Positions 36,385 through 44,228 of a stretch of 64,000 bases of DNA are shown one piece after another. Under the pieces are notes generated by a model. That model did not search any database. It was not told where the DNA came from and worked only from the letters and a program-made list of their open reading frames with translations. Made by a program: the position numbers and the translations under genes. The number at the start of each line of letters is the position of its first letter. The first letter of the stretch is position 1. Location: the NCBI RefSeq assembly GCF_001591105.1, contig NZ_BCUD01000009.1, positions 62,001-126,000 on the forward strand, in the 5' to 3' direction. This DNA comes from Vibrio nereis NBRC 15637 (GTDB lineage Bacteria; Pseudomonadota; Gammaproteobacteria; Enterobacterales; Vibrionaceae).

Positions 36385-37371
36385 ATGTTTTTACCAGAGC
36401 AATTGCATCGTATTGCTGTCTTGGGCGTAGGTTGTTGTGGACACAACGCAGTTAATTACTTAGCTCCAGATTTATCTGATGAAGTTGATTTATGGGTTTT
36501 TGATACTGATGCAAGAGGAATGAAAAGTAATGAACGGGTCAAAAGATTCGCTATTGGTAGTGAAGTTACTAATGGGCTGAGCGCTGGTGCTATTCCTGAA
36601 ATGGGAAAAAAAGCGGTTGAGCAAGACAAACACTATATTGTGCAGTCATTGCAAGATTATGATCTAGTTTTCGTTACAGGAGGTTTGGGTGGAGGTACCG
36701 CAACTGGTGCAATTCCTCTTATTTGTGATTGGATGAGCGAAACTAACACAGTGGTTGTTACAATAGTCACCACGCCGTTTGAATTTGAAGGCATGAAAAA
36801 AACGCGACTGTCGCAGTTGGCATTGGATAGAATTAATATTACGGCTGATGCGACTATTGTCGTTGCAAACCAAAAGCTTTTATCAACACTTCCTAAATCT
36901 TGCACTCTGATTTCAGCATTTGAAGCCTCTAATCAGGTGCTTAAGCGTTCACTTATCGGAATTTACTCGCTGATATCAACTACTGGATACATCAATCTCG
37001 ACTTTGCGGATTTACGTACGGTACTGCATCAAGCTGGCCCAACAGTTATTGGTTACGGCGAGGGAGTTGGCGAAGATAGAATCCAGAAAGCAGTAGAGGC
37101 CGCACTTGAAAATCCGCTCCTTGATGAGTTTGATATCGCTACAGCAAAGGCGGTACTTATCAATATAACCGCTGACCAATCTCTTGGCTTGGAAGAAATA
37201 CACAGTGTAGGCGAAATGCTTACTGAGCAAATCCAAAGCGAAATTCCGATTATTATTGGTAATGTCGTGGCGACTACAAAGTACGACGAAGTCAAAATCT
37301 ATGCGATATTTAGTGGTGTTCATTCTTTGGGGCCAAACGACACAGTGCAACCGAGGGCGTTATGGAAGTAA
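36385..37371 (+). CDS. FtsZ/tubulin-like GTPase in island cassette
   Basis: 328 residues. The N-terminal nucleotide-binding loop is GVGCCGHNAVNYL. The tubulin signature is GGLGGGTATG (residues 99-108). The T7 synergy loop INLDFADLRTVL keeps the NxDxxD residues used for GTP hydrolysis across the filament interface. These three are hallmarks of FtsZ. It is shorter than divisome FtsZ (about 385 residues) and lacks the C-terminal linker and conserved peptide that bind FtsA and ZipA, so it is not the division protein. The ATG at 36385 has an AAAGGTGG site; a TTG at 36379 is in frame. It overlaps the next gene by 10 bases. Confidence 0.88.
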   Translation: MFLPEQLHRIAVLGVGCCGHNAVNYLAPDLSDEVDLWVFDTDARGMKSNERVKRFAIGSEVTNGLSAGAIPEMGKKAVEQDKHYIVQSLQDYDLVFVTGGLGGGTATGAIPLICDWMSETNTVVVTIVTTPFEFEGMKKTRLSQLALDRINITADATIVVANQKLLSTLPKSCTLISAFEASNQVLKRSLIGIYSLISTTGYINLDFADLRTVLHQAGPTVIGYGEGVGEDRIQKAVEAALENPLLDEFDIATAKAVLINITADQSLGLEEIHSVGEMLTEQIQSEIPIIIGNVVATTKYDEVKIYAIFSGVHSLGPNDTVQPRALWK

Positions 37372-38078
37372 TCGCTGAAGAAAAAACAGTGCATGAAGCT
37401 AATGATGGCGATTATGTGCAGTACCTAATAGTGTCCAATCATCACCACCCACTATCAAATTCAATAATGAGTTCGATCAGTAGAGTACAATTTCGTAGGA
37501 TAGATAAAGTTACTCCCGACGATATACATGCGGCAGATTTAGTGTTTATTGTCGACAACGGATTTGATGAAGTCGAATTTTGCAATTTCAATAAGAAGCT
37601 AGTGCAGAAACGCGATCAGTTCAGATTAGCTTTCTGCCTGTGCCATAGCCACAGAAATCGATGGTATACCAGCGTAGATAGCGTATTTCTCACAAAAGGT
37701 GATGCTGAGCAACGTAATATCATTAACGGCTTGATAGAAAGTATTGAATTACAAGGTATGATATGTGTTGATTTTGCTGATATTTACTCCGTTTTTTGCA
37801 ATATGAAGCGAAGTTTTTATTATCATGGGATTAGCGAGGGTAAATGGCGTTCAGTAGGAGCTATTGATGACGCGATAGAAAAACGGAGTTTTGAATGTAA
37901 AACGGCAATGGTGATCTTGCTGTCGGGACTTGAATTCACCTTAGATGACTTTGAGATGGCCGCCAATTACTTTTCGACGAAAATACCAGAAGATACTTGC
38001 TGTGTTTTTGCTCATAGGCTTGATCCTGACCGTTTGTACGAAGATCGATTTGAAGTAATGATATTCATTAATGAGTAA
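37362..38078 (+). CDS. Degenerate FtsZ-like partner protein
   Basis: 238 residues. I align it to FtsZ by the T7-like loop ICVDFADIYSVF and the following EGKWRSVGAIDDAIEKRSF (compare GEDRAxxAAExAI). The C-terminal FtsZ half also fits: TAMVILLSGLEFTLDDFEMAANY...DRLYEDRFEVMIF. The N-terminal GTP loops are lost: where FtsZ has the GGGTGTG signature this has VDNGFDEVEFCN. So it probably cannot bind GTP but could complete a GTPase site on its partner. It overlaps its neighbours by 10 and 8 bases. The relationship is an eye alignment and needs a profile or structure check. Confidence 0.6.
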   Translation: MEVIAEEKTVHEANDGDYVQYLIVSNHHHPLSNSIMSSISRVQFRRIDKVTPDDIHAADLVFIVDNGFDEVEFCNFNKKLVQKRDQFRLAFCLCHSHRNRWYTSVDSVFLTKGDAEQRNIINGLIESIELQGMICVDFADIYSVFCNMKRSFYYHGISEGKWRSVGAIDDAIEKRSFECKTAMVILLSGLEFTLDDFEMAANYFSTKIPEDTCCVFAHRLDPDRLYEDRFEVMIFINE

Positions 38079-39099
38079 GGCAAAATCAGTAAACATGACA
38101 AATTCAACTAGCACCGTTACTCGCTTGTTTGAACTCTATCGAAAAATACCGTCTATGCATGGGGCTGGAGTATCAACCAAAGTACTGCATCAATACTTGC
38201 TTGAAGAGGGTTTTACGGTTTCCAAGCGAACTGTAGAGCGGGATCTGCTCAAGTTGCAAGAGATAACAAGCATATACGCCGAGCACACAGAAGATGGAAA
38301 CCTATGGCGAAACTGCGCCAACAATATTGATTTGTTACCGACGATGCAACCGACCGAGGCGCTGTTGTTGGTTGCGGCAGAGCGTTTACTGCGCCATGCC
38401 ATGCCACCTGAATCCATGTCACTGCTTGACCAGCGTTTGAATAAAGCAAAGCGAACACTCGATAAATCGAACCGCCTAGGTAAGTGGGAAAATAAACTGT
38501 ATGTCATTGAAGGGCAGATACCTCATACTACTTATCCGCTAGACCGTGATATTTTACAGACGGTTTATGAGAGCGTTCTCGATGAAATCAAGCTCACTTT
38601 ACACTACAAAAAACTTGGAGCTGAGAAAGCGAGTTGTTACCTACTTAATCCACTCGCCATTATTGTGCGTGAACACGCTCATTATCTGGTTGCAACGAAA
38701 TCAGAGTCCCCTGATAGGCCACAGTTGTTTAACTTTAGCCGTATCGAATCTGCTGAATCACAGCTAAACACACTTGTACGCCCAAATGGATTTGATTTAA
38801 CTGATTACATTGCATCTAATCCAACAGGTTGGCTGCAAGATAAAAATGTCCATACTATTGTAATGCGCGTGCGGTGGTTTGCTTATGACTGGCTGTGTTT
38901 TAACCAACTGCATCCAAGTCAGACCCTGACAGAGGTTGAGGATGAATGGTATCGACTCACTCTCTCTACCCATATTACCTACGATATAGTGGGGTGGGTA
39001 TTAAGATTTTCGACTGATGTTATCGTTGAGTCGCCAACTTTGCTTGTCAATGAAGTGAAGGCACGTTTGGTCGAAATGATCGGGTTGTATGAGGATTGA
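38071..39099 (+). CDS. WYL-domain transcriptional regulator
   Basis: 342 residues. An N-terminal winged helix (LLEEGFTVSKRTVERDLLKLQEI, about residues 30-70) is followed by a WYL domain at about 165-240. There the hydrophobic core is YLLNPLAIIVREHAHYLVA and FNFSRIESAE. A WCX-like C-terminus ends the protein. This architecture is shared with BrxR and CapW, which sense a ligand and repress defence operons. It overlaps the preceding gene by 8 bases and is 2 bases before the nuclease gene, so it belongs to the same operon. Its likely operator is the inverted repeat at 36219-36253. Confidence 0.85.
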   Translation: MSKAKSVNMTNSTSTVTRLFELYRKIPSMHGAGVSTKVLHQYLLEEGFTVSKRTVERDLLKLQEITSIYAEHTEDGNLWRNCANNIDLLPTMQPTEALLLVAAERLLRHAMPPESMSLLDQRLNKAKRTLDKSNRLGKWENKLYVIEGQIPHTTYPLDRDILQTVYESVLDEIKLTLHYKKLGAEKASCYLLNPLAIIVREHAHYLVATKSESPDRPQLFNFSRIESAESQLNTLVRPNGFDLTDYIASNPTGWLQDKNVHTIVMRVRWFAYDWLCFNQLHPSQTLTEVEDEWYRLTLSTHITYDIVGWVLRFSTDVIVESPTLLVNEVKARLVEMIGLYED

Positions 39100-39101
39100 T
39101 A

Positions 39102-40337
39102 ATGGCAACAAAAATTAAAACACCAAATGATGTTAGGCATTTATTGAGCCTAGCTAAGCATTATAAATCTAGCCTGATGGTGGAAGAAGGTTATAACCTT
39201 TTTAAAGTACTGCGTAGCCCTAGTGACGAAGTACGCTTGCATTCTCGATTTCTGGGTGACATTCTCAATGTAAGTGGGTTACATGGTTTGGGTGTTAAGC
39301 CATTAAAGCTTTTGTTTGAAATACTCGGCGTAATTCCAATTAATGATAATTTCAACTTCGAAATGCATGTTGAGCATAAGAATATTGATTTGTACTTAGT
39401 AAACAATACGACTAAACAAGCGTTAATAATAGAAAACAAAATTTATGCATTAGATCAGGAGCAACAGCTATTCCGCTACTATAATACTGCGATATCTGAA
39501 GGGTATACAGATGTGACGATAGTTTACTTGACGCTATATGGTAGTGAGCCTTCGCCATACTCGCTGAAAGGTGATAATGGTGTACTAGAACATCCTATAG
39601 TGCTTTTGAGCTATAAAAATGACATACGTAAATTCATTCAAAATCTAGTTGGCCAATCAGCACAGTTCCCATCTCTAAGAGAATCACTTATTCAATATCT
39701 CGAGATTATCAAAGGATTAACAGGCATGAGCACTAATGCTTTATACATAAAAGAACTAAAACAACTACTCCTTGATACTCGTACGGTGGATGTTGTGGAT
39801 CCTTTGCAAGAAGCACTACAAGAGCTTAAATATGATGCAATATCTGGTTTTTTTTCCATGCTAGCTACGAAGGTAGAGTCAAGGATTGGAACACTTGCTT
39901 TTGATAGCGTTGTTGATTATGAGAGTGCATGCAAAGTTGTAACTTCTTATTTTACTCGCGGAGGTGCTCGAAAAGTTGCAGTGTCTTACCCCTTAGCGGA
40001 TTACCCAGGCTGTGAATTAGCTATACAGCTTGAAGGTGGTGAACAATTGTTCTTTGGTATAACAAACGATCCAGAAAACAAAAATGAAAGGTTGAGGTCA
40101 ATAGTTCCAGTCAGTGGCTATAAAAGTGACGAACTGTGGTGGCCTGTATACAAATACGTAAACTTTGAAGGGTATTGGAATCTAAATACTCTATCTTCTT
40201 CAGAGGTAATGAAGCTACATGATCAGAATTTCCTTGAAGAGTTCACAGACTATATCGTTCAAGAAATGGAGCTTTTAAAAGTACATTTTGCAGTGAATAA
40301 GAGTAAGTGGCTTAGTGAATTTGGCCATTTAATTTGA
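39102..40337 (+). CDS. PD-(D/E)XK nuclease family protein (PDDEXK_4-like)
   Basis: 411 residues. The catalytic core is IDLYL...ALIIENK: Asp at about 96 and the Glu-x-Lys pair at 111 and 113. It is followed by the family stretch YALDQEQQLFRYY. This matches the PD-(D/E)XK superfamily members of the PF14281 type, often found in defence islands. The C-terminal 250 residues are unassigned and may bind a partner or target. It is the last gene of the FtsZ-like/WYL cassette and its probable effector. The ATG at 39102 has GAGG upstream; the frame begins at a TTG at 39096. Confidence 0.85.
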   Translation: MATKIKTPNDVRHLLSLAKHYKSSLMVEEGYNLFKVLRSPSDEVRLHSRFLGDILNVSGLHGLGVKPLKLLFEILGVIPINDNFNFEMHVEHKNIDLYLVNNTTKQALIIENKIYALDQEQQLFRYYNTAISEGYTDVTIVYLTLYGSEPSPYSLKGDNGVLEHPIVLLSYKNDIRKFIQNLVGQSAQFPSLRESLIQYLEIIKGLTGMSTNALYIKELKQLLLDTRTVDVVDPLQEALQELKYDAISGFFSMLATKVESRIGTLAFDSVVDYESACKVVTSYFTRGGARKVAVSYPLADYPGCELAIQLEGGEQLFFGITNDPENKNERLRSIVPVSGYKSDELWWPVYKYVNFEGYWNLNTLSSSEVMKLHDQNFLEEFTDYIVQEMELLKVHFAVNKSKWLSEFGHLI

Positions 40338-40513
40338 TGGTTTGCAATACCTAGAATTATCCGTGCGATGCTAGTTTAGCAAGCTCACTGACACGTTTCT
40401 GTCCATCAATGTGTTAAAAACTTAAATGAAATGCTGCGTTTAAAGATAGTACTTAGTACTGACACAAGCTTGCACAGTAAATAACATTACATTGTCACCG
40501 TTATTTTGGTTCA

Positions 40514-41758
40514 TCAACTCACCAGAAGGCTAGAAGCACTTTTAGGTAGATTTTTGGCCTGCGCCATCATGCTTGTAGCTGCTTGGCTACGTATCTGTTC
40601 AGAGGCAAGCTTAGAGGTAGCCTTGGCAAAATCTGTGTCCTTTATCCTACTGTGGCTTGCTGAAACATTGATGTTTTGACTAAATAAGTTGTTTGAGGCC
40701 TTTTCTAACCGGTTCATAGTAGACCCAAGCTCCGCACGGTACGAGTCAATCATTTTCAACAAACCATCACAGTGTGAGGGGCGAGAGTGATCAAACTTAC
40801 TCGGTTCAGTGCGCAAATACCGATCCAAATTTGGATTTATTCCAACTACACTATCTCTCAGTGTAAAAGAACTAAGAACAATGGGCGCTAACGGATTAGA
40901 CCCTAAAGGCAAAACGTACCCATCTTCGCCTTCAGCAGTTTTGAAGGGTTCAAGTCCATAACCTATTATCTTCAAACTGCCATCTTGCGCCCATACCGCC
41001 TGAGAATAACCAACATAAACTCCCTTATTGCCTTTGCTATCTTCCCCGTTGGCCAACGTAAACCTATTAGACTCAAACGGTAACTCTTTATTTAACTTAT
41101 CAACTACACCTTCTAAATCCATTCCAGCCTCGAATTCTATTTTTTTAATGCCGGTATCCCTTGTTAAAATTTCGATATAGTTATTTTCAGTTGTTCGCCA
41201 ATCTTGGGGAACAACCATTGAAAACATAAAGCCGACAACAGAAGATTGGTGGCGATAAGAACTACTCAAATTTAAGCTTGGCAGTATTATTGACTCGCCG
41301 GAGTTAGCACCAACTTGGGCTTTAACCTCATCCTCTGAGCCATTTAACAAGCTTTTTCCAGCAAATGTCGTCGCTTCAACGATTCGATCCATCTCATCGA
41401 GCAAATCTTTCATTTCGATTCGCATTGCCGCCCGATCTTCTTCCGTGTTGGATCCATTCAACGTTTGAAGAGATAGATCTTTAATTCTTAGGATTATATT
41501 GCTGTACTCTTCTAGTGAGCCATCAGTGACCTGTAGCAAAGAGAGCGCATCGTTAACATTCCGTGAGGCTACATCCAAACCCCTACTTTGTGTAGACAGC
41601 CTATTCGAGATCTGTAAGCCTGCCGCGTCATCACTGGCTGAATTTATCTGACTACCTGAACTTAAGGCAGTCATTGTCTTCTGTGCTTGAGAATTTACGT
41701 CCCCCAGCTTTTTCTGAATCGATAAAGCGGTGGGGTTTGATAGTATTGTTAGCGCCAT
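40514..41758 (-). CDS. Orphan flagellin in the genomic island
   Basis: 414 residues. The N-terminal D0/D1 region (NPTALSIQKKLGDVNSQ, ASDDAAGLQISNRL, ASRNVNDALSLLQV) and the C-terminal region (LASEQIRSQAATSMMAQAKNLPKSASSLL) are intact, so it could polymerise. The central variable domain (about residues 170-330) is unlike Vibrio polar flagellins and contains WAQDGSLKIIGYG. Vibrio flagellins usually have about 376-384 residues. No flaG, fliD, fliS or sigma-28 promoter was seen beside it. As island cargo it may change filament antigen or phage sensitivity (inference). Confidence 0.9.
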   Translation of the reverse strand: MALTILSNPTALSIQKKLGDVNSQAQKTMTALSSGSQINSASDDAAGLQISNRLSTQSRGLDVASRNVNDALSLLQVTDGSLEEYSNIILRIKDLSLQTLNGSNTEEDRAAMRIEMKDLLDEMDRIVEATTFAGKSLLNGSEDEVKAQVGANSGESIILPSLNLSSSYRHQSSVVGFMFSMVVPQDWRTTENNYIEILTRDTGIKKIEFEAGMDLEGVVDKLNKELPFESNRFTLANGEDSKGNKGVYVGYSQAVWAQDGSLKIIGYGLEPFKTAEGEDGYVLPLGSNPLAPIVLSSFTLRDSVVGINPNLDRYLRTEPSKFDHSRPSHCDGLLKMIDSYRAELGSTMNRLEKASNNLFSQNINVSASHSRIKDTDFAKATSKLASEQIRSQAATSMMAQAKNLPKSASSLLVS

Positions 41759-42781
41759 CTGTGATTTCTTTTACGGTTACACTTCTGTATGCCTAGCAAT
41801 TCATATACCACTTGTTTTAGTGTCCATTGTTAAACTTAGAGGGGCGTCAGGTAAGTTGAAGGGCAATACTATGCCGCACGCGGCAACAAACCATTGAAAA
41901 AAGGCACCATAAAAGAATTTTTCATATAGGTGCCCTAATATGATCTGCCTACAGAAAATATGATAAGGTTTAGGAGGGTGAGTGGTTAAAGTTGTTTGTT
42001 AGTTCTCAAACTTGCTCGATTTTGATTGTAACGAGCCACGTTAAACCCATTTTTAAAATCGTCTGAAGCCTCAGTAATGCAGTCCGACCACACTCAATAT
42101 TGCGAAACACAAAGAGAAAACATGAATAAGTATTCTGTATCTGTATCTCCTTTCATTAAATTAACTTTATCTTGCTATTTGTCCCTTCGAGTGTTGGGTA
42201 TTAAACGGATAATTGTCTGAAGTAATAACCCCATGCCACAGATACTCAATGGTGAGCTAGCGTTTAGACCTGCGTTATTCTTTGACTTTGACCAAGGATA
42301 TGAGAAATAGCTGGCAGCATTTCGAGTGTTTACTGATCAATTTCAGAATATAAAGACTTGTATAAAGATATCTCCGAAATCTTGTATCGACAGTTGACCT
42401 TAGTCGCAGGTAATAACAATGTTGTTCATCGTAAAGATCACAGCCAGTTTAAAGATATTGGTAATCACAGGCAAAATTACTGAATAAATTTGCAGATTTA
42501 CCTTATGGCTTGAAGCTAGATCATCTAGATGACTGTTGGTATCAGATTTAGAATGAAGCAATTAATAACTAGCTGAGTAACTCAATTGATAACCTATTAG
42601 TCTAAAAAAGAAGGAATTAAGCAAGAGAAAGCTGCTTAACGCTGAATGTAAATGCGTACCTTCAGAGATGGGGAGCACAAATGCATTGAATCGTCCCACA
42701 ATTCCTTAATGGTTTCATTAGTGCCTTTGATGTTAAGAACCAATAGTTTGCCAGATAGGTGGCAAACTATTGGTTCTTTTA
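41759..42781. other. 1-kb stretch without a recognisable gene
   Basis: AT-rich. Short open pieces (for example MPQILNGELAFRPALFFDFD from 42233 and DLPYGLKLDHLDDCWYQI near 42500) end quickly, and may be remnants of a decayed gene. The upstream region of the flagellin lies at its left end. A very long hairpin closes its right end. Confidence 0.4.
42735..42780. terminator. Long perfect-stem hairpin
   Basis: A perfect 19-bp stem (42735-42753 with 42760-42778) with a 6-nt loop and a T-run on the plus strand. It directly follows the minus-strand small gene and probably terminates from both sides. Confidence 0.75.
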
Positions 42782-43045
42782 TTACATCCTAGAACGGTAG
42801 GCAACAACGATGTTATAAGCAATGTGAGCGGCAATTTGGCTGACGACTTCTTCATTGCCTCGTTCAATGTTAGTTTTTTCAAGTCGCCATTGACAAATAC
42901 GCTCATACAGCTCCCATTCTATAGACTGTTCTAACCACTCAGCGTCCATGGAAATATTCAGGTAACGTGCATCTTCGTCTAAATGCTTCTTTACTTTAGT
43001 TCTAATTTTTTGGTTAAAAAAGAATGGAGTCTCGTCAATGTTCAT
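42782..43045 (-). CDS. Hypothetical small protein next to the mobilisation gene
   Basis: 87 residues, acidic and helical (TKVKKHLDEDARYLNI, WLEQSIEWELYERICQWRLE). No family recognised. It lies 23 bases downstream of the HUH-like gene on the same strand and is probably co-transcribed with it. Confidence 0.6.
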   Translation of the reverse strand: MNIDETPFFFNQKIRTKVKKHLDEDARYLNISMDAEWLEQSIEWELYERICQWRLEKTNIERGNEEVVSQIAAHIAYNIVVAYRSRM

Positions 43046-43068
43046 AGCATTTTTCTTAAACTTACAAA

Positions 43069-43986
43069 TTACATCCTAAGGATGCAAAATTTATTTTTGA
43101 CCTGATTCTTTAGCCTACTGTCTCCTGACTTAGACTCGATATTACACGCAAGCCGATCGAGAAGCTTATGCAGTTGATCAACTTCATTACTTTCCAACGC
43201 TAAAGGATCAAGTTTCAGCTTTTCTACTTCTCTCAAGATTCGATTTAATTGTCGGGTCATTTGTTTTTTGTCATATACGGAAAAGGCTCTGAGCCATTTT
43301 TCCGCTTGCCCTAGTACTCGGGATGTAAAACGACAGAGTTCCTGTTGGCTGTGGAATAAATGTTCATATTCACGCGCTGCTTTCACTTTCCAAGATGGTG
43401 CCCTTTTTTTCGCTTGGCCTAGGTAAGGTTTATGTGTTGTGTGAGAAGAGTGGGCTATCCCCATTTCTTCTAACACCGCTTGGTTAAAAGCATTCTTTAT
43501 CTGGGACAAAACCATTTTGCGTTGTAGATCTCTAAGATAGTGCCCATCTTCGGTAAATTTACCGATAAGCAAATGTAAGTGGTCACCAGAGCCTTTTGTT
43601 TCTGTATTTTGTTCTTGTTGATGTATGACCGCACGGGTTATCGGAGCGAGTTCCTTTGTATGGATGTTTAAAGACTTGGCGATCTCGTTCAACACGGTGC
43701 GTAACATGAGCCGCCATTGTTTAGCACTTGGTCTAATACCTTTTGGAAGCGTGAGTACAAACTCCATTGCAGGTGTGGGAGGTCGCCCTCCTCTACGGTT
43801 TTGGGCTTGTTTGAACTTATACTTTTCGCAGAAATGAATCATGTTCAGAGATTGTTTTTCATCACCATATAAGTTGATGATTTGCTGGGTATAACGATGG
43901 TTTTTGTGGTTTAAGTCTTTTAAATACCTTTCCCGAGCGACAACACTTTTTGTCGCTTCAGCGATGACAGTCCAGTTTTTGAGCAT
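43069..43986 (-). CDS. Putative HUH relaxase/replication-type protein
   Basis: 305 residues, basic. It has an HLHLLIGKF segment resembling the HUH metal-binding motif of relaxases and rolling-circle initiators (about residues 136-144). Conserved-looking tyrosines lie in RYLKDLNHKNHRYTQQ near the N-terminus. A similar N-terminal pattern occurs in mobilisation proteins of small integrative elements as I recall them. A catalytic Tyr is not proven. The divergent intergenic dyads may be its DNA target. Confidence 0.5.
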   Translation of the reverse strand: MLKNWTVIAEATKSVVARERYLKDLNHKNHRYTQQIINLYGDEKQSLNMIHFCEKYKFKQAQNRRGGRPPTPAMEFVLTLPKGIRPSAKQWRLMLRTVLNEIAKSLNIHTKELAPITRAVIHQQEQNTETKGSGDHLHLLIGKFTEDGHYLRDLQRKMVLSQIKNAFNQAVLEEMGIAHSSHTTHKPYLGQAKKRAPSWKVKAAREYEHLFHSQQELCRFTSRVLGQAEKWLRAFSVYDKKQMTRQLNRILREVEKLKLDPLALESNEVDQLHKLLDRLACNIESKSGDSRLKNQVKNKFCILRM

Positions 43987-44058
43987 ACCGTTTATTTATA
44001 AGATACAAATAAAATCCAGCAATACAAAACTCTACCTTTAGTCGACTTGTAGTCAAGA

Positions 44059-44123
44059 TAGGCAAACCTTCCACGAACTCCGTACGCCTTAGGTTTGCCT
44101 ACTTGTAAGAGGGGTACCCTCTT
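44059..44123. repeat. Two consecutive dyads, possible oriT or replication origin
   Basis: An 11-bp inverted repeat, TAGGCAAACCT (44059-44069) and AGGTTTGCCTA (44091-44101), is followed by AAGAGGG-GTA-CCCTCTT (44107-44123). They lie in the gap between the divergent HUH-like and DUF3987 genes, where a nick site or an origin would be expected. Confidence 0.5.
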
Positions 44124-44228
44124 AACTCCCTTGGAGTATCCGATGGAGCCAGCCAACTAAAAAATTTTAAGTAGGCACTTGATTTTCTGTTTTGGATAAA
44201 TGAACTTTGTTTAAAACAAAATAAAAAA

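Noticed and set aside
36385..37371. Housekeeping cell-division ftsZ
   Set aside because: It lacks the C-terminal FtsA/ZipA-binding peptide, has diverged GTP loops and no division genes around it.
41759..41900. Sigma-28 promoter for the orphan flagellin
   Set aside because: No TAAA/GCCGATAA pair at the right spacing could be found on the minus strand.
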